Source: Synechococcus sp. PROS-7-1 (GTDB lineage: Bacteria; Cyanobacteriota; Cyanobacteriia; PCC-6307; Cyanobiaceae). From it: a stretch of 64,000 nt of DNA. The notes under the pieces were generated by a model. The model was not told the DNA's origin, did no database searches, and saw nothing but the letters and a program-made list of their open reading frames with translations. Location: assembly GCF_014279795.1 (NCBI RefSeq), contig NZ_CP047945.1, positions 2,066,572 through 2,130,571 on the forward strand, written 5' to 3'. Each line of letters begins with the position of its first letter. Positions within the stretch are counted from its first letter, which is position 1. Positions 33,812 to 43,549 of the stretch are shown here, one piece after another. The position numbers were made by a program, and so were the translations under genes.

Positions 33812-35230
33812 ATGGGGCTCAAGCTGTTCGACGTGCTGGTGGCCTTTGCCGGCCTGAGTCTGCTGCTGCTGGCAGGGATGACCCTGCGCCAGAGGCTGCG
33901 CTGGCTGCGGGCACTGGGCATTCCCGAAGCCCTGGTCGCAGGCCTTCTGGGCTTGCTGGTCGGTCCTTTCGGACCCTGGTCGATCTTCCCTGATGCGGTC
34001 TACAGGGTGTGGAGCCAGACCCCAGGCGTGCTGATCTCCCTGGTGTTTGCCACCTTGTTCCTAGGACAACAACTGCCCAGTCCAAGGGTGATCTGGAACC
34101 GGGCTGCCGGGCAGACGGCGTTTGGCATGGTGCTGGGGTTCGGCCAGTACCTGGTGGGGGCGTTGCTGGTGCTGGCTGTGCTCCAGCCTCTGTTTGGCAC
34201 TGACCCGCTGATGGCCGCCCTGATTGAAGTGGGCTTCGAGGGGGGCCATGGCACCGCCGCCGGCATGGGTCCCACCTTCACGGAGCTGGGGCTGCCCTCT
34301 GGAGAAACCCTTGGTCTCGCCATGGCCACGGTGGGAGTTCTGACCGCCGTTCTGCTCGGCAGCACCCTGGTGGTGATCGGTCGCAGTCGCCGCTGGTTGT
34401 CGCAGGGTGGAAGCGAAGCCGGCAGCAGCGCCTCTGCCACCCCGCTGATGCGGACAGGCGACGGCGATCCGATGTCGGCGGATGAACGACTCGCCATGGA
34501 AACGGCTGCTGGAACCGTGGAGTCCGGCCAAGCGGAGTCGATGACCATCGATGCGCTCACGGTGAACGTCGCTCTGGCTGGCGGTGCTGTCGGCCTGGGA
34601 ATCCTGCTCAAAGCTGGACTCACCCAGATGGGTGGACTGACTGGAGGCGAGGGCACAGCGAGGCTGTTGGCCGCGATTCCCGTCTTTCCCCTGGCGATGG
34701 TGGGGGGATTGATCGTTCAGGTTCTTCTGCAGCGCAGTCGCCAGACCCGCCTGGTGTCTCCCGTAGCCCAGGCCAGCATCGGCTCCCTGGCGATGGATTT
34801 GCTGATCACCGCCGCCATGGCCAGCCTCAACTTGCCGCTTCTGGAGGAAAACTGGCTTCCCTTTGCGCTGCTCGCTGCAGCTGGTCTCACCTGGAATGTC
34901 TGCGCATTCCTCTGGTTGGCCCCTCGCATTTTCGGCGACCACTGGTTTGAGCGGGGCATTGCCGACTTCGGCCAGGGCACAGGCGTGACGGCCACGGGGT
35001 TGCTGCTGCTGCGCATGGCCGACCCCTTCGGACGCAGCCGCGCCATGGAGGCGTTTTCTTTCAAACAGTTGCTGTTCGAGCCCTTCCTCGGTGGCGGGCT
35101 GGTGACGGCCCTCTCCCCTTTGCTGATCGTGAGTTGGGGGTTGCCTCGCTTCAGCATGGTTGCCCTGCTGCTCACCCTGGCTTCGCTGCTGCTGGGTCTG
35201 CGTCTCGGGCGACAGCGCCAACGCAGCTGA
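33812..35230 (+). CDS. gltS: sodium/glutamate symporter (GltS family)
   Basis: 472 aa from ATG 33812 (a 29-residue N-terminal extension from 33725 lacks homology). About 11 hydrophobic segments in two halves: LFDVLVAFAGLSLLLLAGMTLRQRL, ALVAGLLGLLVGPFGPW, and the pore-like GFEGGHGTAAGMGPTF in the first half; GIADFGQGTGVTATGLLLLRM in the second, the two inverted repeat signatures of this family. A hydrophilic Ser/Ala/Glu-rich loop of about 50 residues joins the halves. It imports glutamate with Na+. Confidence 0.9.
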   Translation: MGLKLFDVLVAFAGLSLLLLAGMTLRQRLRWLRALGIPEALVAGLLGLLVGPFGPWSIFPDAVYRVWSQTPGVLISLVFATLFLGQQLPSPRVIWNRAAGQTAFGMVLGFGQYLVGALLVLAVLQPLFGTDPLMAALIEVGFEGGHGTAAGMGPTFTELGLPSGETLGLAMATVGVLTAVLLGSTLVVIGRSRRWLSQGGSEAGSSASATPLMRTGDGDPMSADERLAMETAAGTVESGQAESMTIDALTVNVALAGGAVGLGILLKAGLTQMGGLTGGEGTARLLAAIPVFPLAMVGGLIVQVLLQRSRQTRLVSPVAQASIGSLAMDLLITAAMASLNLPLLEENWLPFALLAAAGLTWNVCAFLWLAPRIFGDHWFERGIADFGQGTGVTATGLLLLRMADPFGRSRAMEAFSFKQLLFEPFLGGGLVTALSPLLIVSWGLPRFSMVALLLTLASLLLGLRLGRQRQRS

Positions 35231-35295
35231 CGGTCGGGATCCCCTACACCTGCCAATGGAGACCGCTGTCAGCCTGAAGGGAACGGGAGACAGGA

Positions 35296-36045
35296 ATGAA
35301 GAGCCTGTTTGAACAGCAGTGGCAGACCTACCGCACCGTGCTGGAGCACGACGCCATGGAGCACCGGGCGGTGGCTGCCGCCACAGGCAAGGAACTGCAG
35401 GCATGGCTGGCCCAACGCCCTGCCCACCGGCCCCCACCAACACTCGTGGATCTTGGCTGCGGCGACCTAGCCCGCATGGCCGACCTCTTCAGGACCTTGC
35501 CCCTCGGCGCTTACACAGGCCTGGACCTGGCAGCGTCGGTGCTGCCCCTGGCCGCCAGAGCAATGGGTGAGGCGCCATTCCCTTGCCGATGGCAGCAGGG
35601 TGATCTCCTCGCCTGGGCTGAACGGCCCAACCCTCTGGCCGATGGCAACCAACCGGAACGCGTGGATGTGATTCATTCCGCTTTCGCCATTCATCACCTC
35701 AGCGACAGCCAGAAAATTCAGTTTCTGCGGGGCGCCCGGCAACGGATCGAGACGAACGGTTTGCTGCTGCGGGTGGACGTGTTTAAAAACGAAGACGACA
35801 CCCGGGAGACCTACCTCGATCGTTACATCGATCGGGTGCACCATTGGCCCGCACTCAACACCCTGCAGATCCAGGCCATTGTTGAGCACATGAAGGACTG
35901 CGACTGGCCTGCCCAACGCGGCACGGTTGAGACGATCGCCGCCCAAGAAGGGTGGAGCTGGCGCTGGGCCTGGCGCGGCACCTCTGGGAGCGAGGCTCTT
36001 GCTGTGCTTCAGCCGTGCTCCCGAAAGAACGCAATCACGCCCTGA
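35296..36045 (+). CDS. class I SAM-dependent methyltransferase
   Basis: 249 aa, ATG with AGGA just upstream (spacing is tight). SAM motif I LVDLGCGDLARMADLF at about 52-67 (G-x-G-type), motif II TGLDLAASVLPLA, and a later DVIHSAFAIHHLSDSQKIQFLRGARQRI with the HH pair typical of the Methyltransf_11/12 group. The substrate is unknown. Its 3' end overlaps the convergent sufS gene by 37 bp, which is unusual but both reading frames are well supported. Confidence 0.8.
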   Translation: MKSLFEQQWQTYRTVLEHDAMEHRAVAAATGKELQAWLAQRPAHRPPPTLVDLGCGDLARMADLFRTLPLGAYTGLDLAASVLPLAARAMGEAPFPCRWQQGDLLAWAERPNPLADGNQPERVDVIHSAFAIHHLSDSQKIQFLRGARQRIETNGLLLRVDVFKNEDDTRETYLDRYIDRVHHWPALNTLQIQAIVEHMKDCDWPAQRGTVETIAAQEGWSWRWAWRGTSGSEALAVLQPCSRKNAITP

Positions 36046-37277
36046 AGCTCGGCGGCAAACCGATCGATCTCTTCAAACGTTGTGGTGAAGCTGAGGCTGG
36101 CCCGGGCCGAGCCAGTCACATTGAAGTGCCGATGCAGGGGCTGGCAGCAGTGGTGCCCGCTGCGGATGCAGATGCCGGCGAGATCCAGCATGGAGGCAAT
36201 GTCGTTGGCGTGGACGCCATCAACGAGAAAGGTGGCGAGGGCTCCTCGTCCCGGTTGCTGCTCAGGTGTAGGGCCAAGAATGCGCAGTCCCTCGATGCTG
36301 TCGAGCTGCTGGAAGAGATGGCGGGTGAGCTGGGCTTCCCAGGCCGCGATCTGCTCAAGGCCAAGGTCTTCCAGGTAAGCGATCGCCGCGCCCATGCCCA
36401 CCGCTTCACCAATGGCAGGGGTGCCAGCCTCGAATTTGTGGGGCAGGGCAGCCCAGGTGCTGTGATCAAGGAAGACATCTTGGATCATCTCGCCTCCTCC
36501 CAGGAACGGAGGCATGGCCTCGAGCAGATCGTTCCGTGCCCAAAGAAAGCCCATGCCGGTGGGTCCGCACAGCTTGTGGGAGGACCCCACAAGAAAATCA
36601 GCTCCCAGCCTCTGCACATCAGTGGATTGGTGGGCCAGGCTCTGACAAGCGTCCACGAGCATCAGCGCACCAACCTCATGGGCCAAGGCCGCGATCTCCT
36701 CAACGGGATTGCGGCAGCCAAGGGTGTTGCTGATGTGCACAAGGCTCACCAAACGGGTGCGCTTGTTGAGCTGCCGGCGCAGATCATTGAGGTCGAGCTC
36801 TCCGGTCTCGGTGATCCCCACATGGCGCAGCACGCAACCCGTGCGCTGGGCGAGTTGCTGCCAGGGCACGAGATTGCTGTGGTGCTCCATCACGCTGAGC
36901 AGCACCTCATCGCCGGGCTGAAGGTTGGCATCTCCCCAGGTGCGCGCCACCAGATTGATGGCCTCCGTGGCATTGCGGGTAAACACCACTTCATTGGGCC
37001 CTGCAGCTCCCACGAATCGGGCCACGGCAGCGCGGGCTCCCTCGAAGGCATCGGTGGCACGGGCGCTGAGCTGATGCGCCCCCCGGTGCACATTGGCGTT
37101 ATCGCAGCTGTAGTAGCCGCGCAAGGCATCGAGCACCACCTGGGGCTTCTGGCTGGTGGCCGCGTGGTCGAGATAGATCAAGGGATCACCTTGAGCACCC
37201 GCCAGAGCCAAGATCGGAAAATCGGAACGCGTACGTTCCGCAAGCGTTACGCCAACGTCGCGAGAAAGTGTGGTCAT
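36009..37277 (-). CDS. sufS: cysteine desulfurase SufS
   Basis: 422 aa from ATG 37277, which overlaps the sufD stop by ATGA; longer starts are not needed. PLP-binding features: YLDHAATSQKPQVVLDAL at the N-terminus, DFLVGSSHKLCGPTGMGFLW with the PLP Lys, and the active-site cysteine in RSGHHCCQPLHRHF near residue 375. SufS removes sulfur from cysteine to give alanine and a persulfide passed to the SufBCD scaffold; no SufE is in the window. Last gene of the ftrC-sufBCDS operon. Confidence 0.96.
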   Translation of the reverse strand: MTTLSRDVGVTLAERTRSDFPILALAGAQGDPLIYLDHAATSQKPQVVLDALRGYYSCDNANVHRGAHQLSARATDAFEGARAAVARFVGAAGPNEVVFTRNATEAINLVARTWGDANLQPGDEVLLSVMEHHSNLVPWQQLAQRTGCVLRHVGITETGELDLNDLRRQLNKRTRLVSLVHISNTLGCRNPVEEIAALAHEVGALMLVDACQSLAHQSTDVQRLGADFLVGSSHKLCGPTGMGFLWARNDLLEAMPPFLGGGEMIQDVFLDHSTWAALPHKFEAGTPAIGEAVGMGAAIAYLEDLGLEQIAAWEAQLTRHLFQQLDSIEGLRILGPTPEQQPGRGALATFLVDGVHANDIASMLDLAGICIRSGHHCCQPLHRHFNVTGSARASLSFTTTFEEIDRFAAELQGVIAFFREHG

Positions 37278-38470
37278 AGGGGGCGAGCGGGATCGTTGAC
37301 GGCAGCGGATTTCAGCCAAGAGGGCGCCGCTAAAGGAAGACGATCCACGACTTCGCAGCAGTAGCCCTTCAAGAGCAGAGCAGCAGCTTCATCGGCGGCC
37401 ACGCCCCGGCTGCGCAAGTAAAAAAGTTGATCCTGCTGCAATTGGGTGACCGTGGCTCCGTGGGCACAACGCACATCGTCGGCCACGATCTCCAGCTCAG
37501 GCTTGGCATCCACGCGGGCCCGGCTGGACAGCAGCAGATTGCGGCTGAGCTGGGATGCATCGGTGCGCTGTGCAGCTCGGGGCACCTGAATCGCGCCATT
37601 GAAGATGCTGTGAGAGCGATCAGCCGCCACAGCTTTTTGCAGCTGATCGAGGGATCCATCCGGTCCTTGGAAGCAAACGCCCGTATGGGTGGCAAATTGT
37701 TCATCCCCACCGGTCATCGCCAGACCGTTGAGCCGGGTGATGGCCTGACCATCCACCTGCAGCACCCGGGGCTCCAGCCGCCCGAAGCGCCAACCACGGC
37801 ACACACTCACGAAGTCGTAGCTGCTGCGGGGTTCCTGCTCCACCGCTAGATGGGCAAGGAGGGAGGTGTCGCCACTCGCACTCGCCAGAAAACCATGGCG
37901 TAGATGCGCCTCTTGCCCCAGATGCACCTCAATCACGTGGCTGTGGGCCAAAGGTGCAGCTGTGTTGTCACGCTCGGCTGGGATCACCTGAAGCAGGTCC
38001 AGCTCCGCTTTTTCCTCTAGAAGCAGGAGCACACGCGTAGCAATCAGACCATCGCCTGCGGCCAGCACGATCTCAAGGGGGGCCACCGAGCCACGCACAC
38101 GCAAGGCCAAAACACGCCGGCTGCGGGCATGGTTGAGCTCCACAGGCCAGACCTCAGCACAACCGCAACGATCCAGAGTGTGTCCAAGAGCCTGCTCAAG
38201 CTCAGCCTCGCTCAGAGGCGACACGCCTTCGGGAAGCTGAATCCCCTCCAGGGGATCGGCATCTGAGCCGATCACCAGGCGGGTGACACCCTGATCGACC
38301 GCAGGCCAGGAGCTCTGATCAGCGCCTTCAACAGGTGGCAGGGAGGCCATGGCCTCCAGCCGCTTGAGATCCGTGAGCCGCCAAGCTTCCTGCCGCCGGG
38401 TCGGCAAACCGAGCTTCTCGAGGTTGGCTTGCCCCCGCTTCTGAACCGGTGCCAACACGGTGTTCACCAT
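37274..38470 (-). CDS. sufD: Fe-S cluster assembly protein SufD
   Basis: 398 aa, SufD class. N-terminal RRQEAWRLTDLKRLEAMASLPPV motif and a central beta-helix with SHVIEVHLGQEAHLRHGFLAS. The C-terminus SRARVDAKPELEIVADDVRCAHGATVTQLQQDQLFYLRSRGVAADEAAALLLKGYC matches the SufB/D core family, including the conserved Cys-Ala-His-Gly site. With SufB and SufC it forms the SufBC2D scaffold for 2Fe-2S and 4Fe-4S assembly. Two bases separate it from sufC. Confidence 0.95.
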   Translation of the reverse strand: MVNTVLAPVQKRGQANLEKLGLPTRRQEAWRLTDLKRLEAMASLPPVEGADQSSWPAVDQGVTRLVIGSDADPLEGIQLPEGVSPLSEAELEQALGHTLDRCGCAEVWPVELNHARSRRVLALRVRGSVAPLEIVLAAGDGLIATRVLLLLEEKAELDLLQVIPAERDNTAAPLAHSHVIEVHLGQEAHLRHGFLASASGDTSLLAHLAVEQEPRSSYDFVSVCRGWRFGRLEPRVLQVDGQAITRLNGLAMTGGDEQFATHTGVCFQGPDGSLDQLQKAVAADRSHSIFNGAIQVPRAAQRTDASQLSRNLLLSSRARVDAKPELEIVADDVRCAHGATVTQLQQDQLFYLRSRGVAADEAAALLLKGYCCEVVDRLPLAAPSWLKSAAVNDPARPL

Positions 38471-38472
38471 GA

Positions 38473-39261
38473 TCAGGCCACTCCCTCGGCAGCCAGCTGC
38501 GCATCCACCCAGTCGTAACCGATCTGCTCCAGTTCCAATGCCAGTTCCTTGCCTCCTGTCCGCAGGATCCGACCCGCAGCCATCACGTGGACATAATCCG
38601 GGGTGATTTCGTCCAGCAAACGCTGGTAATGGGTGATCAGGATTGACGCGGTGTCTGGGCTTGAAAGCTGATTCACCCCACTGGCAACAATGCGAAGGGC
38701 ATCGATATCAAGCCCGGAATCGGTTTCATCGAGAATGGAAATCACGGGCTCGAGCAGAGCCATCTGCAGGATTTCATTGCGCTTTTTCTCTCCCCCCGAG
38801 AATCCCTGATTGACGCTGCGGTCAAGGAAGGCAGGGTCCATCTGCACAACCTTGAGCTTCTCGCGCACGTGGTCTTCGAAGTCGAAGGTGTCGAGCTCTT
38901 CTTGGCCCTGGGTCTCCCGACGGGCGTTGGTGGCCACCCTCAGAAACTCAAGGTTGCTGACGCCGGGGATCTCGACCGGATACTGAAATCCAAGGAACAC
39001 GCCGAGGCGTGCCCGTTCCTCGGGTTCGAGCGCGAAGAGGTCGTCACCGCGATAACGCACGGACCCTCCAGTGACGCGATAAGCGGGGTGACCAGCGAGG
39101 ATCTTGGACAAAGTGCTCTTGCCACTGCCGTTCCGTCCCATCACGGCATGAATTTCACCGGCACGGACCTGCAGATTCACGCCTTTAAGGATCGGCTGAT
39201 CCTCAACGGACGCATGCAGGTCTGAAATGTCGAGAAGCAGCTCGGCGTCGGGGCGGATCAC
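38473..39261 (-). CDS. sufC: Fe-S cluster assembly ATPase SufC
   Basis: 262 aa, an ABC-type ATPase without membrane domain. Walker [20 protein letters not shown] near residues 40-58, the SufC-typical [16 protein letters not shown], signature [18 protein letters not shown], and Walker [18 protein letters not shown]. SufC powers the SufBCD scaffold. A 56-bp gap to sufB is the largest spacing within the operon. Confidence 0.97.
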   Translation of the reverse strand: MIRPDAELLLDISDLHASVEDQPILKGVNLQVRAGEIHAVMGRNGSGKSTLSKILAGHPAYRVTGGSVRYRGDDLFALEPEERARLGVFLGFQYPVEIPGVSNLEFLRVATNARRETQGQEELDTFDFEDHVREKLKVVQMDPAFLDRSVNQGFSGGEKKRNEILQMALLEPVISILDETDSGLDIDALRIVASGVNQLSSPDTASILITHYQRLLDEITPDYVHVMAAGRILRTGGKELALELEQIGYDWVDAQLAAEGVA

Positions 39262-39317
39262 GGTGGAAGAGAGGGCGGAATGAAAGAAATGAAACTCGTT
39301 CAGGAGCGCTGCGGACG

Positions 39318-40757
39318 TCAGCCCACGGAGCCCTCGAGCTTGAGAGCCAGGAGCTTGTCAGCTTCGGCAGCGAATTCCATCGGCAACTGATTGAACACAT
39401 CGCGGCAGAAGCCACTCACCATCATGGAGACGGCTTCTTCGAAACCGATTCCTCGGCTTTGCAGATAGAAGAGCTGGTCCTCGGAAATTCGGCAGGTGCT
39501 GGCTTCGTGCTCCACAGCTGAATCTGGCTGCTGGGAGCGGATGTAGGGATACGTGTTGGCACCGGCCTGATCACCGATCAACATCGAATCGCATTGGCTG
39601 TAGTTCCTGGCGCCTGACGCACCCGGGCCGATCTGCACCAGGCCGCGATAGCTGTTGCTGGAGTGACCCGCACTGATGCCTTTGCTCACGATCGTGGAGC
39701 GGGTGCGAGGGCCAACGTGAACCATTTTGGTTCCTGTGTCGGCCTGCTGGCGGTTGTTAGTGAGAGCCACGGAATAGAACTCACCAACCGAGTCAGCTCC
39801 TTGGAGAACGCAGCTTGGATATTTCCAGGTGATCGCCGAGCCTGTTTCCACCTGGGTCCAGCTGATGCGGCTCCGCGCGCCTCGGCACTGGCCTCGCTTG
39901 GTCACGAAGTTGTAAATCCCTCCCACTCCGTTCTCATCGCCGGCATACCAGTTCTGAACGGTGGAATATTTGATCGAAGCGTCATCTAGAACCACAAGCT
40001 CGACCACAGCCGCATGCAGCTGGTTGGTGTCAAACATCGGCGCCGTACACCCCTCGAGATAACTCACTGACGCTCCTTCCTCGGCAACGATCAGCGTGCG
40101 CTCGAACTGCCCTGTATCTCCCGAGTTAATACGGAAATACGTGGAGAGTTCCATCGGGCACTCCACACCTTTGGGGATGAACACGAAGGATCCATCACTA
40201 AACACAGCGGAATTGAGAGCCGCGAAATAGTTGTCGTTGCTGGCCACCACAGTGCCCAGGTAGCGCTCGATCAGGGCGGGATGTTCCTTGACCGCCTCAC
40301 TGAATGAACAGAACACCACACCGTGCTCTGCAAGCTTCTCTTTGTAAGTCGTGGCGATGGACACACTGTCAAAGACAGCATCCACGGCCACATTGCTCAG
40401 GCGCTTTTGCTCGCTAAGAGGAATTCCGAGCTTGTCAAAGGTCTCCAGGAGCTTGGGATCGACCTCGTCAAGACTCGCCTTCTTGTCCTGCTGTTTCGGG
40501 GCTGCGTAATAAATGATGTCCTGGTAGTCGATCGGCGGATACCCGAGCGCAGCCCAATCGGGTTCCTCGAGGGTGAGCCAATGACGGAAAGCCTTGAGAC
40601 GAAACTGAAGCAGAAAATCGGGTTCATCTTTCTTCCCCGAAATCAAACGCACCACGTCCTCACTGAGACCCTTGGCGATCTTGTCGGTCTCGATCTCGGT
40701 CACGAAGCCGTATTTGTACGGCTGACTCACAAGATCTCGTGTGGAGGTGGAGGTCAT
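39318..40757 (-). CDS. sufB: Fe-S cluster assembly protein SufB
   Basis: 479 aa. Hallmarks are [30 protein letters not shown], the beta-helix [41 protein letters not shown], a [26 protein letters not shown] segment with the conserved cysteines, and the C-terminal [20 protein letters not shown]. SufB is the scaffold where nascent clusters form, getting sulfur from SufS. ftrC ends 5 bp upstream. Confidence 0.97.
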   Translation of the reverse strand: MTSTSTRDLVSQPYKYGFVTEIETDKIAKGLSEDVVRLISGKKDEPDFLLQFRLKAFRHWLTLEEPDWAALGYPPIDYQDIIYYAAPKQQDKKASLDEVDPKLLETFDKLGIPLSEQKRLSNVAVDAVFDSVSIATTYKEKLAEHGVVFCSFSEAVKEHPALIERYLGTVVASNDNYFAALNSAVFSDGSFVFIPKGVECPMELSTYFRINSGDTGQFERTLIVAEEGASVSYLEGCTAPMFDTNQLHAAVVELVVLDDASIKYSTVQNWYAGDENGVGGIYNFVTKRGQCRGARSRISWTQVETGSAITWKYPSCVLQGADSVGEFYSVALTNNRQQADTGTKMVHVGPRTRSTIVSKGISAGHSSNSYRGLVQIGPGASGARNYSQCDSMLIGDQAGANTYPYIRSQQPDSAVEHEASTCRISEDQLFYLQSRGIGFEEAVSMMVSGFCRDVFNQLPMEFAAEADKLLALKLEGSVG

Positions 40758-40762
40758 AGCAA

Positions 40763-41122
40763 TCAGCCGGCGGTGGCGTGAATCGTTTCGGTGCTGATCG
40801 TCTGATCGTCACCCCTGAACGGGTTGTCTTCTGTGAGGAACAGCATGCAATGGCATTCCTTGCGCTCACGCATCGGCACGCAGGGACAGTTCCAGAACGC
40901 CTGAGACACTTCGGCTTCCTTGTCCTCGTAATGGCGACAGGGACAGAGAGCCCCGCCGAGGTCGTCCTTGTGACGCGCCAGACCCTTCAGCACGACAGCG
41001 GTCACACCTGGATCACTACAGAAATAGGTTCCTGTGCGCTGGGCGTAGGTCTCAGCAAATTTACGGATGACCTCAAGGCTCTCAGCAGTCGGTTCTGAAG
41101 TGCCGGCAGGGGCGTCTGTCAT
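40763..41122 (-). CDS. ftrC: ferredoxin-thioredoxin reductase catalytic chain
   Basis: 119 aa. The FTR beta-chain signature is intact: YFCSDPGV near residue 35, [11 protein letters not shown] near 60, and [21 protein letters not shown] near 77-97. Cysteines in these motifs hold the [4Fe-4S] cluster and the redox disulfide. FTR passes electrons from photosystem I via ferredoxin to thioredoxin, activating Calvin cycle enzymes in the light. It is the first gene of the ftrC-sufBCDS block, which places an Fe-S enzyme under the same promoter as its assembly machine. Confidence 0.96.
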   Translation of the reverse strand: MTDAPAGTSEPTAESLEVIRKFAETYAQRTGTYFCSDPGVTAVVLKGLARHKDDLGGALCPCRHYEDKEAEVSQAFWNCPCVPMRERKECHCMLFLTEDNPFRGDDQTISTETIHATAG

Positions 41123-41162
41123 GGCGCGGAACGGGGCTTGGGGGAACGGAACCGGGGGAGAT

Positions 41163-41182
41163 ACGAAACAGATTGGTTTCGT
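41163..41182. promoter_or_regulatory. candidate SufR operator in the ftrC-aldolase divergent region
   Basis: ACGAAAC (41163-41169) and GTTTCGT (41176-41182) form a perfect 7-bp inverted repeat with a 6-nt spacer, 41 bp from the ftrC start. The known SufR site in Synechocystis is CAAC-N6-GTTG (from memory), which shares the spacing and the AAC/GTT edges. A sufR gene lies 1.3 kb away, so repression of the suf operon is the likely role. Confidence 0.6.
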
Positions 41183-41331
41183 TTTTGGAGCCTAGAGCAC
41201 GGATCCATCACCCGACGGATCCGCCCATTGTGAATGACGCCAGATCACCATCTCGTTGGGGCGATGTCGCCCATGCACTGACGGATCCGTGGGCTGTCAT
41301 TACCTTCGGCGCAACACCCCCTGTTGCCGCC

Positions 41332-42405
41332 ATGGCCATTGCCAACCGTCCGATCAGCGACTGGCTTGGAGCCGAAGCTGAATTGATCCTGAACACCCAG
41401 CCACGGGTGAGCAGAGAGCGCCTCCACTTACCCAACGCCCACGTGGTGGATCGATTCAGCCTTTCGGACCGCAATCCGCAGGTGTTGCGAAGCATTCAGC
41501 AGATGTATGGGAGTGGTCGCTTGGCCAACACCGGATACCTGTCCATCCTTCCGGTCGATCAGGGCATCGAGCACTCTGCGGCCCATTCCTTCGCTCCCAA
41601 CCCCGACTATTTCGATAGCGAGGCGATTGTCGAGCTGGCTGTCGAGGCCGGCTGCAATGCCGTGTGCTCCACTCTCGGCGTTCTGGGATCCGTGGCCCGG
41701 AAGTGGGCACACCGCATTCCATTCATGGTGAAGGTGAACCACAACCAGCTGCTCACGGCACCAAACGTGCACGAGCAGATCTTGTTCGCATCGGTGGATC
41801 AGGCTTGGGACATGGGTGCCGTGGCCATCGGTGCCACCATCTACTTCGGAAGCGACGACTGCAACAGGGAACTGCAGCAGATTGCGGCCCTGTTTGAACA
41901 TGCCCACGATCGCGGCCTGGCCACGGTGCTGTGGTGCTACCTGCGCAATCCGATCTTCAAACAACCCGAAGCCGACTACCACCTCTCCGCCGACCTCACC
42001 GGTCAAGCGGTCCACCTCGGGGTCACCATTGGCGCTGACATCATCAAGCAAAAGCTGCCGGCCAACAACGGGGGCTACCCCGCTGTGGCCAAAGCTCTCG
42101 GCCAGTCTTTTGGCATGACGGACGATCGCATCTACAGCGAGCTGTCCAGTGATAATCCGGTTGATCTCTGTCGCTACCAGGTTCTCAATTGCTATTCAGG
42201 CCGGATCGGCCTGATCAACAGCGGCGGCGCCTCAGGCAGCGACGACATGCATGAAGCGATCCGTACAGCCGTCATCAACAAACGGGCCGGTGGCAGCGGT
42301 CTGATCATGGGTCGCAAAGCGTTCCAAAAACCACGTCAGGAAGGGGTGGATCTGATTCACGCCGTTCAGGACGTGTACCTGAGTCCCGAGGTCACCATCG
42401 CTTGA
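41332..42405 (+). CDS. class I fructose-bisphosphate aldolase (FbaB/DhnA-type)
   Basis: 357 aa from ATG 41332; an in-frame GTG at 41230 and a TTG at 41173 extend upstream, but homology begins near [11 protein letters not shown]. Residues [54 protein letters not shown] with the Schiff-base Lys, and [37 protein letters not shown] match the cyanobacterial archaeal-type class I FBP aldolase. It makes fructose-1,6-bisphosphate from triose phosphates or the reverse. No metal needed, which suits an iron-regulated neighbourhood (inference). Followed by sufR. Confidence 0.9.
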   Translation: MAIANRPISDWLGAEAELILNTQPRVSRERLHLPNAHVVDRFSLSDRNPQVLRSIQQMYGSGRLANTGYLSILPVDQGIEHSAAHSFAPNPDYFDSEAIVELAVEAGCNAVCSTLGVLGSVARKWAHRIPFMVKVNHNQLLTAPNVHEQILFASVDQAWDMGAVAIGATIYFGSDDCNRELQQIAALFEHAHDRGLATVLWCYLRNPIFKQPEADYHLSADLTGQAVHLGVTIGADIIKQKLPANNGGYPAVAKALGQSFGMTDDRIYSELSSDNPVDLCRYQVLNCYSGRIGLINSGGASGSDDMHEAIRTAVINKRAGGSGLIMGRKAFQKPRQEGVDLIHAVQDVYLSPEVTIA

Positions 42406-42446
42406 GCCCAGATCCCGTGGCATGGTGAGGAGACCATCCTGATGTC

Positions 42447-43112
42447 ATGGGCGCTCCATCCCAGGCACCCACCCGCGAAGCGACGCTTACCCTGCTGTTA
42501 AGGCAGGGTGAGATTGACGCGGCCGGACTGGCCAGCCAACTGGGCATCTCCGTGCAGGCCATGCGGCGTCATCTGCGCACCCTCGAAGACGAGGGACTGG
42601 TGGAATCCACAGCGGTCACCGTGGGGCCAGGGCGCCCTTCCAATCTCTGGCGCCTCACCTCTCGCGGCCATCAGCACTTTCCCGACGGCAGCGAGACCTT
42701 CGCCCTCGGCTTGCTGGACTCCTTGGCCCACAGCCTTCCCCCCGAGATGCTGGGTGCCCTGCTCAAGCAGCAGGCGCATGACAAGGCCGATCAATACAGG
42801 CGACATCTCGGCGATGCTCCACTCGAGCAACGGGTGCGTGCCCTCATTGATCTGCGCAGTCGTGAGGGGTACGTGAGCGACATGGCGCCTGCTGAGGATG
42901 GCCGAGGGTGGTGCATCAGTGAATTTCACTGCTCCGTGCAGCGCATTGCCGAGGAATTCCCGGCCATCTGCGATCAAGAGCTTCAGCTGATCAGGCTGAC
43001 GTTCCCCGACTGCCAGGTGGAACGGGTGCACTGGCGTCTGGAATCGGGCCACTCCTGTGGCTTTCAGATCAGCCCCCTCGACAGCCTGTCAAAGACGCAG
43101 ACCCTGTCGTAA
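42447..43112 (+). CDS. sufR: iron-sulfur biosynthesis regulator SufR
   Basis: 221 aa. N-terminal DeoR-type winged helix: TLLLRQGEIDAAGLASQLGISVQAMRRHLRTLEDEGLVES at about 12-51. C-terminal sensory part with the cysteines that hold its cluster: RGWCISEFHCSVQRIAEEFPAICDQELQLIRLTFPDCQ and SGHSCGF. SufR is the cyanobacterial repressor of sufBCDS, active when it holds a 4Fe-4S cluster. It is on the strand opposite suf and 1.3 kb from sufB, not adjacent, because the aldolase gene lies between. Confidence 0.93.
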   Translation: MGAPSQAPTREATLTLLLRQGEIDAAGLASQLGISVQAMRRHLRTLEDEGLVESTAVTVGPGRPSNLWRLTSRGHQHFPDGSETFALGLLDSLAHSLPPEMLGALLKQQAHDKADQYRRHLGDAPLEQRVRALIDLRSREGYVSDMAPAEDGRGWCISEFHCSVQRIAEEFPAICDQELQLIRLTFPDCQVERVHWRLESGHSCGFQISPLDSLSKTQTLS

Positions 43113-43489
43113 TGGAGCCTTCAACACCCACAGGCCCCCTCACCCGCAAGGACGCCGAGCGGATCGAAGCCACACTCCTTCCAACCTTGGATCGCCATCA
43201 TTTGCGCTTGCAGGCGCACTGCTTGGCAACCTTGAAGTCCATTGCAGCGCCGCGTTGCCATGGACCGCTCCCCAGCGACGAGGAGATTCAGGCCTGGTGC
43301 GGACAGCAACCTGCACTTCGCGACGATTCCGCTTTCCAGGGCGAGCTTCTCAGACAGTTTCAGGTGATTTCTGATCAGCTCAACACCCTGGCGGAGGCCT
43401 GCGGACGCACCCCCCTCGAGCTCACCCTTGAGGCACTGATCGACCATGCCGAAACCGCGAGTCGCCGACGCCTCGCCCAGAACGGCTGA
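43112..43489 (+). CDS. conserved hypothetical protein coupled to sufR
   Basis: 125 aa. The ATG at 43112 overlaps the sufR TAA (TAATG), so translation is likely coupled. It appears all-helical, acidic, without membrane segments: TRKDAERIEATLLPTLDRHHLRLQAHCLATLK, EEIQAWCGQQPALRDD, LNTLAEACGRTPLELTLEALIDHAE. Several cysteines and histidines are scattered but form no known motif. Conserved gene order suggests a role linked to SufR or Fe-S control, but this is inference. Confidence 0.6.
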   Translation: MEPSTPTGPLTRKDAERIEATLLPTLDRHHLRLQAHCLATLKSIAAPRCHGPLPSDEEIQAWCGQQPALRDDSAFQGELLRQFQVISDQLNTLAEACGRTPLELTLEALIDHAETASRRRLAQNG

Positions 43490-43549
43490 ATCGACAGGGC
43501 ACGATCGCTGCAGACCTCCTGCAATCATCAGTGAAGCTCTGCTTCCACC

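Noticed and set aside
34061-35443. 460-codon minus-strand frame within gltS
   Set aside because: Antisense of a high-GC membrane gene, Gln/His-rich, overlapping two well-supported genes.
35952-37364. 470-codon open frame on the plus strand
   Set aside because: Lies antisense to sufS, which has complete family motifs; low-complexity residues and no homology mark it as a shadow.
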